The notes: generated by a model from the letters alone, not told the origin. Positions 35,380 through 44,561 are shown, counted from the stretch's first letter. The stretch: 64,000 nucleotides of DNA from JAVBLY01 sp031553035 (GCA_031553035.1 JAVBLY010000009.1:181233-245232), one strand, 5' to 3'. A program made the numbers and translations.

Positions 35380-36006
35380 ATGAATAATGTTAATTTGATA
35401 GTTGAAAAGATACTGGATGATGCCGATGCTAAAAAACAAAATATGATCGAGCAGGCTCTGGGCGAATCCGATAAGATCGAAGCGGAATATGATAAACAAA
35501 TAGCTGAACTAAAGAAGCAGGCAGTTCTAAAAAACGATGACATGCTGTATAAGACAGAAAAAAGGACATTAGTCGCTGCCAATCTCGAATCACGTAACAG
35601 TTTGCTCAACGAAAAACAAACGTTGATCGACAGAGTATTTGAAAATGTCATAAACCGTATCCACCAATTACCCAAAACAGAAAAACAGTCACTTCTGGTC
35701 AGACTTGCGTCAAATGCGGTGGAGACCGGCAAGGAAGAACTGATTTTTGACAGTGAATATTTTGATGAATTTGGCAAGTCCGTCGTAGAAGATACAAACA
35801 AACTGCTTCTTTCAGAGAAAAAAGAAGCATCACTCAAATTATCAAAAGAAACACGTCCCCTGGGGCTTGGCTTCATAGTCAAAGATGAAAACACCGAAAC
35901 AAATTGCAGTCTTGAAAAACTGATACTGGGATACAGAGACGTTTTGGATAGTCAAATTGCAGAAATACTGTTTGCGGACATTGATGCAGGTGATTTGGAT
36001 GAGTGA
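35380..36006 (+). CDS. ntpE: V-type ATPase subunit E (peripheral stalk)
   Basis: A 208-residue subunit with a long charged N-terminal helix (about 1-100) that pairs with subunit G/H and a globular C-terminal part (about 105-208, ending GYRDVLDSQIAEILFAD) that holds the top of the A3B3 head. ACAGGAGA precedes the ATG at 35380. The 3' end overlaps the start of subunit C by 8 bases. Confidence 0.82.
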   Translation: MNNVNLIVEKILDDADAKKQNMIEQALGESDKIEAEYDKQIAELKKQAVLKNDDMLYKTEKRTLVAANLESRNSLLNEKQTLIDRVFENVINRIHQLPKTEKQSLLVRLASNAVETGKEELIFDSEYFDEFGKSVVEDTNKLLLSEKKEASLKLSKETRPLGLGFIVKDENTETNCSLEKLILGYRDVLDSQIAEILFADIDAGDLDE

Positions 36007-36994
36007 ATTATCAAAGATCGAATATCTATACTCCAGTTCACGGATAAGAGCAATGGAAAACTCTTTGGTAGACACTGACAGGATCAAGCACATGGCTGAA
36101 GCACAAAGTGATCAGGATGCTGTCAAGGTTCTGGAAGAATGCGGTTATGGAGAAAAAATAACACCGGACAGCGTGTACAAGGCCATAGATCAAAAACGAA
36201 TAAAAACATTTGATGAAATTGAAAAAATGGTGCCTGAAAAAAAATATGTAACATTTTTCAGATATAAATATGACTGCCATAATATAAAAACACTGCTTAA
36301 GGGCAATTTTGTCGGTGACTCTGTCAAAGGATTACTTAGTGAAGCCGGGACAATTTCAAAAGAAAAAATCATTTCCGGATCCGAGAGTGAGAATTATTCT
36401 GACTATCCCGACAGCTTCAGAGAGGCCGTAAGAAATGCCGAGGAGTTACTAAAAAGAACACGAGATCCTCAGCTCTCTGACAGCATTATAGATAAAAACA
36501 TGTACAAACAAATGGCAGGAGTCGCTGAGTCAACAGAAAACAAGTTTTTTATTGACTATCTGCGTCTCATTTCAGATCTGACGAACATAAAGATGGCAAT
36601 AAGGCTCAAGAAAATGAACCAGCAGCCGGAAAGGATCGGTGAATTTTTCATCGAAACAGGAACGATACCGGTAAATGCTTTTAAACAAAATATAACAGCA
36701 GATTCTTTTGGGGATCTTTCTGACGGAGATACTCAATTTTCCGGTCTTATCGCAGCAGGATCCAAGGTGCTGAAAAATGAGAGCAATCTGTCATATCTGG
36801 ATCTGGTCTCAGATAATATAGTAGTTGATTTTTTAAGGGAAACCAAGAATACAGGATTCGGTGCAGAATTGGTCGTTTCTTACTTAGCTGCATTTGAGAT
36901 GGAATGTATAATGATTCAAAAGTTGATGGCTCTTCGTAAAAAAAGTGATGATCCTTCGGATATAATCGAAAAAACAGGAGTACCGTATGCATAA
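35999..36994 (+). CDS. ntpC: V-type ATPase subunit C (d-type rotor coupling subunit)
   Basis: A 331-residue helical funnel protein of the V-ATPase C/AC39 family that joins the central shaft to the K ring. I start at the ATG at 35999, seven bases after AGGTGA, giving MSELSKIEYLYSSSRIRAME; an ATG at 35957 has no site and would overlap the E gene far more. The segment FFRYKYDCHNIKTLLKGNF is typical of the family. It ends 8 bases inside the next gene. Confidence 0.82.
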   Translation: MSELSKIEYLYSSSRIRAMENSLVDTDRIKHMAEAQSDQDAVKVLEECGYGEKITPDSVYKAIDQKRIKTFDEIEKMVPEKKYVTFFRYKYDCHNIKTLLKGNFVGDSVKGLLSEAGTISKEKIISGSESENYSDYPDSFREAVRNAEELLKRTRDPQLSDSIIDKNMYKQMAGVAESTENKFFIDYLRLISDLTNIKMAIRLKKMNQQPERIGEFFIETGTIPVNAFKQNITADSFGDLSDGDTQFSGLIAAGSKVLKNESNLSYLDLVSDNIVVDFLRETKNTGFGAELVVSYLAAFEMECIMIQKLMALRKKSDDPSDIIEKTGVPYA

Positions 36995-37295
36995 TATTGG
37001 AGTGATCGGGCAAAAAGATGAGGTGCTGAAGTTTAAGGCAATCGGATTCAAATCTTTTACTGCAGAGAATTCATCTGAGGCAAAAGAGGCTTTAACGCAA
37101 TGTATAAAAAATGAATATGCAATCATATATTTGTCTGAGTCTTATGCTCTGGAGTTAATGCAGACTATAGATGAATATTCGCAGCAGATTCTTCCTGCGA
37201 TCATATTGATCCCCGGGAATGGGGAAAGTATGAATATTGGCGCAAAGAATATAGACAGAGCAGTAGAAAGAGCTGTAGGTTCAAATATATTGTAA
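36987..37295 (+). CDS. ntpG: V-type ATPase subunit F (central shaft)
   Basis: A 102-residue subunit with a Rossmann-like alpha/beta fold: IGVIGQKDEVLKFKAIGFKS at the N-terminus and IIYLSESYALELMQTIDEYS in the middle. It binds subunit D in the rotating shaft. Its ATG overlaps the end of subunit C by 8 bases, and it precedes subunit A by 27 bases. Confidence 0.82.
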   Translation: MHNIGVIGQKDEVLKFKAIGFKSFTAENSSEAKEALTQCIKNEYAIIYLSESYALELMQTIDEYSQQILPAIILIPGNGESMNIGAKNIDRAVERAVGSNIL

Positions 37296-37322
37296 CTGGT
37301 ATCAAATAAAGGCAGGTAGCAT

Positions 37323-39101
37323 ATGAAAAATGGAAAAATAATCAAAATAGCTGGCCCGTTAGTTGTTGCATCCGGAATGGGACATGCAAATATGTTTGAC
37401 GTGGTCCATGTGGGAAAAGATAAACTTATCGGTGAAGTTATCGAAATGAGGCGGGGTAATGCATCCATACAGGTTTATGAAGAAACTGCGGGACTTTGCC
37501 CTGGAGACATCGTGGAAACTACCGGTGCTCCGCTTTCTGTAGAATTAGGACCTGGCCTCATCAGTACGATATATGACGGGATCCAGAGGCCTCTTGAAGA
37601 TATTATGGAAAAAGCCGGTCCCAATATCCCCAGAGGAATTCAGGCATATTCTATCGACAGGGAAGTGAAATGGCATTTTGTTCCGTACTCTATTCTGAAT
37701 GAAACCGTATCAGGCGGCGACATAATTGGTGAGGTTCAGGAAACCAATGTTGTTACTCATAAAATAATGGTGCCTCATGGAGTCAGTGGAGTTATTAGCA
37801 AAATAACTGAAGGCGATTACACGGTGGAAGAACCTGTCTGTATCGTGAGCGAACCGAATGGTGAAGACCATGCAATCACTCTTATGCAGAAATGGCCTGT
37901 CAGGATCGAAAGACCGTACAATAAAAAACTGGCACCTGAAAATCCAATGATAACCGGTCAGAGGGTCATCGACACACTTTTCCCTATTGCCAAAGGTGGA
38001 ACCGCTACGGTACCGGGACCTTTCGGTTCAGGAAAGACAGTAGTTCAGCATCAGCTGGCAAAATGGAGTAACGTTGATATCGTAGTTTATATAGGATGCG
38101 GTGAACGAGGAAATGAAATGACCGATGTGCTCATGGAGTTTCCCGAACTGATCGATCCCAACACCGGCGACAGCATAATGAAAAGAACAATTCTCATTGC
38201 AAATACATCAGACATGCCTGTTGCGGCCAGAGAGGCATCTGTATATACAGGTATCACCATAGCCGAGTATTATCGTGATATGGGGAATTCGGTGGTTGTC
38301 ATCGCAGACTCAACGTCCAGATGGGCGGAGGCCCTTCGTGAAATGAGCGGACGCCTTGAAGAAATGCCCGGAGATGAAGGTTATCCTGCATATCTGACAT
38401 CGAGACTTGCTCAGTTTTATGAAAGAGCAGGCAGAGTCGAATGTACCGGCAATGAGCTGCGAGAGGGGACACTGTCCGCCATCGGGGCCGTATCTCCGCC
38501 GGGAGGAGATATTTCTGAACCTGTATCACAGGCAACATTGAGAATAGTAAAAGTTTTCCTGGGTCTGGATTCATCACTTGCTTACGCTAGGCATTTTCCG
38601 GCTATAAACTGGCTTTCTTCATATTCACTTTATTTAGACAGACTCAAAAAATGGTATGACGAAAATTTAGGTGTTGAGTTTATGAACATACGAGATGAAG
38701 TAATCAAGCTTTTGCAAAAGGAAAATGAACTGAACGAGATAGTACGTCTTGTGGGAATCGACGCCCTGTCGCCTGCAGACAGGCTCATCATTGAAGTATC
38801 ACAGATAATAAGAGAAGACTTCCTGCAGCAAAACGCATTTTCAGACACGGATTCCTACACACCTCTTACGAAACAGCAGCAGCTTTTGAAGCTTATTTTC
38901 CATTACTATTATATGGCAGAAAAAGCTATCAAAGAAGGTGCTGATATGGAAAAAGTATTCTCGATGGAAGAAAGAAACTCCATTGGGAGAGCAAAAGATG
39001 TGCCTCCGGAAGAATGCGAGAAAGTATATGGAGAAATCGAAGATCAAATAACCGCTTCGGTTGAAACTCTTATATCAGAAGGAGGTATTCAGAATGCTTA
39101 A
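37323..39101 (+). CDS. ntpA: V-type ATPase catalytic subunit A
   Basis: A 592-residue catalytic subunit. The Walker A loop GPFGSGKT lies at about residue 232-239. CGERGNEMTDVL supplies the conserved catalytic Glu region, and VVVIADSTSRWAEALRE is the Walker B area. The non-homologous A-specific insert (about 110-200, with HKIMVPHGVSGVISKITEGDYTVEE) distinguishes it from F-type beta subunits. Three A and three B subunits form the head that hydrolyses or makes ATP. GGCAGG precedes the ATG. Confidence 0.93.
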   Translation: MKNGKIIKIAGPLVVASGMGHANMFDVVHVGKDKLIGEVIEMRRGNASIQVYEETAGLCPGDIVETTGAPLSVELGPGLISTIYDGIQRPLEDIMEKAGPNIPRGIQAYSIDREVKWHFVPYSILNETVSGGDIIGEVQETNVVTHKIMVPHGVSGVISKITEGDYTVEEPVCIVSEPNGEDHAITLMQKWPVRIERPYNKKLAPENPMITGQRVIDTLFPIAKGGTATVPGPFGSGKTVVQHQLAKWSNVDIVVYIGCGERGNEMTDVLMEFPELIDPNTGDSIMKRTILIANTSDMPVAAREASVYTGITIAEYYRDMGNSVVVIADSTSRWAEALREMSGRLEEMPGDEGYPAYLTSRLAQFYERAGRVECTGNELREGTLSAIGAVSPPGGDISEPVSQATLRIVKVFLGLDSSLAYARHFPAINWLSSYSLYLDRLKKWYDENLGVEFMNIRDEVIKLLQKENELNEIVRLVGIDALSPADRLIIEVSQIIREDFLQQNAFSDTDSYTPLTKQQQLLKLIFHYYYMAEKAIKEGADMEKVFSMEERNSIGRAKDVPPEECEKVYGEIEDQITASVETLISEGGIQNA

Positions 39102-40476
39102 AGAATATCGTACAATCAAAGAAGTTGCCGGACCACTTATGATGATCGAAGGTGTCAGCAATGTTGGTTCCGAGGAACTTGGAGAAATAGAACTTCAAAA
39201 TGGAGAAATAAGAAGATGTAAGGTCCTCGAGCTTAATAACGATGTGGCTCTGGTACAGTTGTTTGAGAATTCAGCCGGTATCAACCTGGATGGGTCTAAG
39301 GTGAGATTCCTGGGTCATGGACTGGAACTGGATGTTTCAAAAGATATGCTGGGTAGAGTCTTTGACGGTATGGGCAAGCCCATAGACGGCGGGCCTGCTA
39401 TCCTTCCGGAAAAGAAGCTGGATATCAATGGAAATCCCATGAACCCGGCAGCAAGAGATTACCCTTCAGAATTTATACAAACAGGAGTATCATCAATCGA
39501 CGGGCTGAATACGCTGGTACGTGGGCAGAAGCTTCCTATATTTTCAGGCAGCGGATTACCTCATGCTGATCTGGCAGCGCAAATCGTAAGACAGGCTAAT
39601 GTTCCAGGCGGAGAGGCGGATTTTGCTATCGTATTTTGTGCAATTGGTGTAACATTCGAGGAAGTCGACTTTTTTATATCTGATTTTCAGAAGACAGGTG
39701 CTATCGAGCGTACTGTTTGCTTTATGAATATGGCAAATGACCCTGCCATTGAACGTATCAGTACACCCAGAATGGCGCTGACAACTGCTGAGTATCTTGC
39801 GTTTGAATGCGATATGCAGGTGTTGGTAATCATAACTGATATTACAAATTATGCCGAAGCATTAAGAGAAGTTTCCGCAGCGCGAAAAGAAGTTCCCAGC
39901 AGACGAGGATATCCGGGTTATCTTTACACCGACCTTGCCACCATGTATGAGAGAGCGGGCAAACTCAGAGGTTTTGACGGCTCTATAACCATGATACCTA
40001 TACTGACTATGCCGGAAGACGACAAGACTCATCCTATTCCCGACTTGACCGGTTACATAACCGAGGGACAAATAATACTGTCAAGAGAGCTATATCGAAA
40101 AGGTGTCAAGCCTCCGGTGGATGTTCTTACATCGCTTTCCAGACTTAAGGACAAAGGTATTGGAGAGGGAAAAACGAGAATTGATCACTCCGGTACTATG
40201 AACCAGCTGTTTGCGGCATATGCAAGAGGCAAAGATGCCAGAGAATTGATGGTAATACTGGGCGAGGCCGCATTGACGGAAACCGACAAACTTTATGCAA
40301 AATTTGCAGAAGAATTTGAAAACAACTATGTTTCACAGGGATATTATAATAACCGCTCCATTGAGGATACACTTACTATCGGTTGGGAACTGCTTAGTAT
40401 ATTGCCTAAGGGCGAGCTGAAGAGAATCAAGCCCGAGCATATAGAACAGTATTTTCCAAGGCTTGAAGAGGACTAA
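39094..40476 (+). CDS. ntpB: V-type ATPase subunit B
   Basis: A 460-residue non-catalytic head subunit. The Walker A position is replaced (QKLPIFSGSGLPHADLAAQI), as expected for B subunits, while VIITDITNYAEALREVSAARKEVP is conserved and contributes an Arg to the neighbouring A-subunit site. I start at the ATG at 39094 behind AGGAGG, overlapping the end of the A gene by 8 bases; an in-frame TTG further upstream at 39061 is not needed. Confidence 0.93.
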   Translation: MLKEYRTIKEVAGPLMMIEGVSNVGSEELGEIELQNGEIRRCKVLELNNDVALVQLFENSAGINLDGSKVRFLGHGLELDVSKDMLGRVFDGMGKPIDGGPAILPEKKLDINGNPMNPAARDYPSEFIQTGVSSIDGLNTLVRGQKLPIFSGSGLPHADLAAQIVRQANVPGGEADFAIVFCAIGVTFEEVDFFISDFQKTGAIERTVCFMNMANDPAIERISTPRMALTTAEYLAFECDMQVLVIITDITNYAEALREVSAARKEVPSRRGYPGYLYTDLATMYERAGKLRGFDGSITMIPILTMPEDDKTHPIPDLTGYITEGQIILSRELYRKGVKPPVDVLTSLSRLKDKGIGEGKTRIDHSGTMNQLFAAYARGKDARELMVILGEAALTETDKLYAKFAEEFENNYVSQGYYNNRSIEDTLTIGWELLSILPKGELKRIKPEHIEQYFPRLEED

Positions 40477-40479
40477 GTA

Positions 40480-41139
40480 ATGGCCAGAATCAATGTAAAT
40501 CCCACCAGGATGGAATTAACAAAACTGAAAAAAAGACTTACTACTGCCCGAAGAGGGCATAAGATGCTCAAAGATAAAAGAGATGAGCTCATGAGGCAAT
40601 TCCTCGATTTGGTAAGAGAAAACAGAACCCTCAGGGCAAAAGTCGAAAAATCTCTGACAGATGCCAATAAAAACTTTGAAATGGCATCTGCGTCTATGAA
40701 TCCGGAAATGCTGGAGCAGTCACTTCTGCTTTCAAAGCAGACTGTCGAAGTGGATTACAATCTCAAAAATATCATGAGTGTAAATGTCCCCGACTTTAGT
40801 TTTGAGTTTGGAACAGACTCTCTTTCCGATATCTATCCATATGGGCTGGCAATGACGTCGGGAGAACTTGATGATGCCATATTCAATGTATCAGAGATAC
40901 TTCCCGACTTATTAAAGCTGGCCACTGTAGAAAAATCGGTATTGCTGTTATCCTATGAAATAGAAAAGACCAGAAGAAGAGTCAATGCGCTGGAATACAA
41001 TCTTATTCCCCAGCTTGAAGAAACCATCAAATTCATAACCATGAAACTCGATGAGAATGAGAGGGGAAGTTTAAGCAGATTGATGAAAGTAAAAGACATG
41101 ATGCTGGAAAAAGCAGGATATGGTGATACTCATGAGTAG
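40480..41139 (+). CDS. ntpD: V-type ATPase subunit D (central shaft)
   Basis: A 219-residue long antiparallel coiled-coil protein of the rotating shaft. It starts with the family pattern ARINVNPTRMELTKLKKRLT and ends with RRVNALEYNLIPQLEETIKF and a charged tail. It follows the B gene by three bases and closes the nine-gene operon, so the complex appears complete. No NtpJ-like K+ transporter gene follows, unlike in Enterococcus hirae. Confidence 0.88.
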   Translation: MARINVNPTRMELTKLKKRLTTARRGHKMLKDKRDELMRQFLDLVRENRTLRAKVEKSLTDANKNFEMASASMNPEMLEQSLLLSKQTVEVDYNLKNIMSVNVPDFSFEFGTDSLSDIYPYGLAMTSGELDDAIFNVSEILPDLLKLATVEKSVLLLSYEIEKTRRRVNALEYNLIPQLEETIKFITMKLDENERGSLSRLMKVKDMMLEKAGYGDTHE

Positions 41140-41207
41140 GATGCATTGCAGAGCGCAGATTATATGGACTTGAAATTCAGAGGCGGTGTAAATGCTAAAG
41201 ACAAACT

Positions 41208-41237
41208 TTGACTTGCCGCCGTTTGAATAGTTATAAT
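41208..41237 (+). promoter_or_regulatory. Sigma-70-type promoter abutting the YeiH-like start codon
   Basis: TTGACT (41208-41213) and a perfect TATAAT (41232-41237) are separated by 18 bases. The ATG of the next gene starts at 41244, only 7 bases after the -10, so transcription would start at or next to the first codon. A 12-codon frame with AGGCGG in front (41192-41230) runs through the -35 region and looks accidental. Confidence 0.6.
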
Positions 41238-41243
41238 GTTTCT

Positions 41244-42281
41244 ATGATTATTATAAAAAAATACCTGCCTGGACTATTATTGTGCCTGATAATTGCTGGA
41301 TGCGCATGGGTTTTGGGAAGATTTATGCCCGTGGTTGGCGGACCTGTATTCTCCATTATAATAGGGATGGTCATAGCACTTCTTATAAGAAAAAAAGAAA
41401 AGCTGACTCCGGGAATCAACTTTACATCAAAAAAGATCCTGCAATATGCAGTCGTCCTTTTGGGATTTGGGATGAACCTTTCTGTGGTGCTAGAAATCGG
41501 TGTTCGGTCTCTTCCAATAATATTATCGACAATAACAGTATCGCTTCTGGTTGCGTATCTTCTTTACAGATTGATGCATATACCCGACAGGATCTCGATT
41601 CTTGTGGGTGTTGGTTCCGCTATATGCGGCGGATCGGCAATTGCCGCCACAGCACCGGTAATAGGTGCCGATGATGAAGAGGTGGCTCAGGCAATATCGG
41701 TAATCTTTTTCTTTAATGTCATTGCTGCTGTAATATTCCCTTCACTTGGAACGATCCTGGGATTCAATGCCGCCTCAGGAGAGAGTTTCGGTATGTTTGC
41801 AGGAACGGCCATAAATGATACTTCATCTGTAACTGCCGCCGCATCCACCTGGGATTCTATCTATCATCTTGGCACTCAAACCCTTGATATGGCAGTCACG
41901 GTAAAGCTGACACGGACACTGGCAATAATTCCCATCACATTTGTACTTGCATTCTATCAAACAAAAAAAACGAAATCAGGTAGTGAAGGAAAAAACGATG
42001 TGAGCATAAGGAAGGTATTTCCTTTCTTTATTCTTTTCTTTATGTTGGCATCTCTTATCACTACTGTGTTTACAAATTTTGGAGTTCCGATAGAAATCTT
42101 CAACCCTCTAAAAACCTTGAGTAAATTTCTAATAGTCATGGCTATGTCGGCCATAGGGCTCAATACTAATATCGTAAAGCTGGTAAAAACCGGTGGCAAA
42201 CCGCTTATAGTGGGGCTTTGCTGCTGGCTTTGTATAATAGGCGCCAGCCTCAGCGTTCAGTATCTTATAGGGCTCTGGTAA
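41244..42281 (+). CDS. YeiH-family (UPF0324) putative membrane exporter
   Basis: A 345-residue polytopic membrane protein with about ten helices. FGMNLSVVLEIGVRSLP, GVGSAICGGSAIAATAPVIGADDEEVAQAIS and FAGTAINDTSSVTAAAS are hallmarks of the UPF0324/YeiH family, annotated as putative sulfate exporters. The ATG at 41244 has no ribosome binding site and sits at the expected transcription start of a strong promoter, so translation may be leaderless. A sulfatase/SulP cluster lies 5-12 kb away, but I see no direct link. Confidence 0.8.
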   Translation: MIIIKKYLPGLLLCLIIAGCAWVLGRFMPVVGGPVFSIIIGMVIALLIRKKEKLTPGINFTSKKILQYAVVLLGFGMNLSVVLEIGVRSLPIILSTITVSLLVAYLLYRLMHIPDRISILVGVGSAICGGSAIAATAPVIGADDEEVAQAISVIFFFNVIAAVIFPSLGTILGFNAASGESFGMFAGTAINDTSSVTAAASTWDSIYHLGTQTLDMAVTVKLTRTLAIIPITFVLAFYQTKKTKSGSEGKNDVSIRKVFPFFILFFMLASLITTVFTNFGVPIEIFNPLKTLSKFLIVMAMSAIGLNTNIVKLVKTGGKPLIVGLCCWLCIIGASLSVQYLIGLW

Positions 42282-42305
42282 TTACTCAGGGATCAGGCTG
42301 CCTTG

Positions 42306-42511
42306 CTATATTAGCTCTTTAATTTCATCAAGTGAAAACTGATATCGCCTGAATTGCTTTATCCTGTCGATAATCTGAAATGCATCTTCATTGTATACCT
42401 ATTATCCGTTCTCTTTTTTTCGCTGGGAATAAGTAATCCGATCTTGTCATAATGCCTGAGCATTCTTGTAGAACCCTTATTAATCTTTGCGAATTCTTCG
42501 GTTGTGTACAT
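42306..42511 (-). pseudogene. Frameshifted, truncated MerR-family regulator
   Basis: The minus strand encodes MYTTEEFAKINKGSTRMLRH followed by YDKIGLLIPSEKK and NRYT, a MerR-type winged-helix N-terminus (helix-turn-helix plus the DNA-contacting RHYDKIGLL segment). The frame then reads through to an early stop, while a shifted frame continues with DAFQIIDRIKQFRRYQFSLD and stops at 42306 after the hinge helix. One indel near 42390 plus a stop therefore remove the dimerisation and effector parts. AAAGG still precedes the ATG. It is a decayed regulator, and what it controlled cannot be told. Confidence 0.7.
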
Positions 42512-42809
42512 ACACATACCTTTCACTGCAGATCAATCCAATTTTCTCAAAGTTAAACTCCGAATATGTTCATTATACACATTTTAATTCACATATAAAA
42601 CCGGCATGGTATTAGTGAAATAGTCCTTATTACGAATGTACTCAGAGACTGCATGAGCTTTTGGTAAGTTTCCATGTCCTTTATATGTGACAAAAAGAAG
42701 TACCAATATTAGTCATGACAGTCAATGCCTTTCGTGAAGATATCGATGGCTACGGTGCAATCTTCAAAAAGAAATATCATGATTTGTACCGAATAAAAAA
42801 CATTACCTC
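42512..42809. other. Intergenic stretch with decayed coding traces on the minus strand
   Basis: About 300 bases between the MerR remnant and the acyl-CoA synthetase promoter hold no intact gene. On the minus strand short fragments in different frames read like protein, for example FEDCTVAIDIFTKGIDCHD before a stop near 42710 and GHGNLPKAHAVSEYIRNKDY further on. This suggests an older gene broken by several frameshifts. I cannot assign a family. Confidence 0.3.
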
Positions 42810-42855
42810 TTGTAATACACTAAATTTAGTTTTATAATAAAAGTAAATTTAGTGT
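42810..42855 (+). promoter_or_regulatory. Promoter and palindromic operator of the acyl-CoA synthetase gene (550 aa)
   Basis: TTGTAA (42810-42815) and TATAAT (42833-42838) are 17 bases apart. A 13-base inverted repeat, TACACTAAATTTA (42817-42829) / TAAATTTAGTGTA (42843-42855), brackets the -10. Inside it TAGTTTTATAATAAAAGTAA is repeated almost unchanged upstream of the other acyl-CoA synthetase gene at 60.4 kb. Binding there would block the -10, so repression is likely. Confidence 0.65.
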
Positions 42856-42878
42856 ATATTAATAATAGGGGGAGTATT

Positions 42879-44531
42879 GTGCTTTTAGAAAAATATGTTA
42901 AAACTGACTATAATAACCAGGAAGAGTTTGAGAAAAACTTCAAAATAAACATACCTGATAATTTCAATTTCACTTTTGACTGCATAGACGAACTGGCAAA
43001 GAACGAACCTGATAAGATCGCTATGGTCTGGTGTAATGACGAAGGCGGAGAAGCCAGGTTTACTTTTTCTGATATGGCAAAGCAGGCCGGCGCTGCTGCC
43101 AGATATTTCCTGTCACTTGGAATAAGCAAGGGCGATACTGTAATGTTGATGTTAAGAAGACGTCCCCAGTTCTGGTTCACAGTTTTGGGTCTGATCAAGA
43201 TAGGTGCGGTCGTAATTCCGGCTACTCATCAGTTGACGACGAAGGACATTGTTTATCGTAACAATGCCGCAAATATCAAAGCGATCATTTCTGTGGACTA
43301 TGAAGAAGAAATGATAGAAATAGAAAACTCAAAAGATGAATCTCCCAGCTTAAAGCATATGATCAAACTGGGCGAACAGGATCGTGACGGTTGGAGAAAT
43401 TATGAGCAGGAAGTCTCAAAATTCACTAACGGTACAGATGTGATGCGCGTCACTAAAAACAACGATGACATGTTGCTCTACTTCACATCCGGAACCACAG
43501 GTCCTCCCAAAATGGTGGTACATAATCATATATATCCACTTGGACATATCGTGACCGCTCGTTTCTGGCAGAACCTCGGTCCGGAAAGCCTCCATCTGAC
43601 CTTAGCAGATACAGGGTGGGGCAAGGCTGTATGGGGCAAACTTTTCGGACAGTGGCTCTGCGAGGCTGCGGTTTTTGTATATGATCACAAACGTTTCGGT
43701 GTCAAGAAGCTGCTGGAAGTCATCAGCAGATACAAGATAACATCATTTTGCGCACCGCCAACGGTTTACCGTTATATAATCAGGGCTAAACTTGATGACT
43801 ATGATCTTTCCTCCATCAAGTGGGCGGTAACTGCGGGAGAGCCGCTTAATCCGGAAGTGTGTAATATTTTTAAAGAGAAGACAGGACTGGATATCCGTGA
43901 GGGGTACGGTCAGACCGAAACCACACCTATAATTTTGACAACTTTATATATGGAGCCCCGTTTTGGATTTCTCGGAAAACCAAATCCGACCTATGATGTG
44001 CTTCTTTTAGACAGTGAAAATAAGCCTGTTGCCGACGGTGAGACCGGTGAAATATGTATTAAATCAAAGCCGGGACAGACGCCCGGACTTTTTTCAGGAT
44101 ACTTCAAAGATCCTGCACTGACAGAGAAGACCTGGATCGATGATGTATATCATACAGGCGATCTGGCGGTAAGAGACGTAAACGGATATTACGAATTTGT
44201 GGGAAGGTCAGACGATGTCATCAAAGTCTCAAGCTATCGTATAGGACCGTTTGAAGTCGAAAGCGTACTTATGGAGCATCCTGCAGTGGTCGAATGTGCG
44301 GTTACCGGTGTTCCTGATCCTACAAGGGGACAGGCAGTAAAGGCCAGCGTGATTTTGGCTGAAGAGTATACAGCAAGCGATAACCTTTCACGGGAGCTGC
44401 AGCATTTCGTCAAGGAAAATACCGCATACTATAAAGCTCCTCGCTTTATAGAGTTTGTGGATGAACTGCCTAAAACCATTTCCGGTAAAATAAGACGGGT
44501 GGAGATCCGCGAAAAATCTACCGAAAAATAA
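42879..44531 (+). CDS. AMP-dependent acyl-CoA synthetase (medium-chain type)
   Basis: A 550-residue adenylate-forming enzyme. The GTG at 42879 follows TAGGGGGAG; an in-frame GTG at 42852 lies inside the operator. P-loop LLYFTSGTTGPPKMVVHNH (about residue 206), GYGQTETT and GETGEICIKSKPG..GYF are present, as is the C-terminal PKTISGKIRR with the catalytic Lys. The layout is closest to the ACSM/medium-chain and acetate-like branch. It activates a carboxylic acid with ATP and transfers it to CoA. It is a single-gene unit whose operator is shared with the synthetase at 59-60.4 kb. Confidence 0.85.
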   Translation: MLLEKYVKTDYNNQEEFEKNFKINIPDNFNFTFDCIDELAKNEPDKIAMVWCNDEGGEARFTFSDMAKQAGAAARYFLSLGISKGDTVMLMLRRRPQFWFTVLGLIKIGAVVIPATHQLTTKDIVYRNNAANIKAIISVDYEEEMIEIENSKDESPSLKHMIKLGEQDRDGWRNYEQEVSKFTNGTDVMRVTKNNDDMLLYFTSGTTGPPKMVVHNHIYPLGHIVTARFWQNLGPESLHLTLADTGWGKAVWGKLFGQWLCEAAVFVYDHKRFGVKKLLEVISRYKITSFCAPPTVYRYIIRAKLDDYDLSSIKWAVTAGEPLNPEVCNIFKEKTGLDIREGYGQTETTPIILTTLYMEPRFGFLGKPNPTYDVLLLDSENKPVADGETGEICIKSKPGQTPGLFSGYFKDPALTEKTWIDDVYHTGDLAVRDVNGYYEFVGRSDDVIKVSSYRIGPFEVESVLMEHPAVVECAVTGVPDPTRGQAVKASVILAEEYTASDNLSRELQHFVKENTAYYKAPRFIEFVDELPKTISGKIRRVEIREKSTEK

Positions 44532-44561
44532 CTATCTTTTGTTTAATATGTGGATAATTCC

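Noticed and set aside
41192..41230. 12-codon frame MLKTNFDLPPFE before the YeiH-like gene
   Set aside because: It has a fair ribosome binding site but overlaps the -35 element of the next promoter and could be translated only from read-through; coincidence is more likely.
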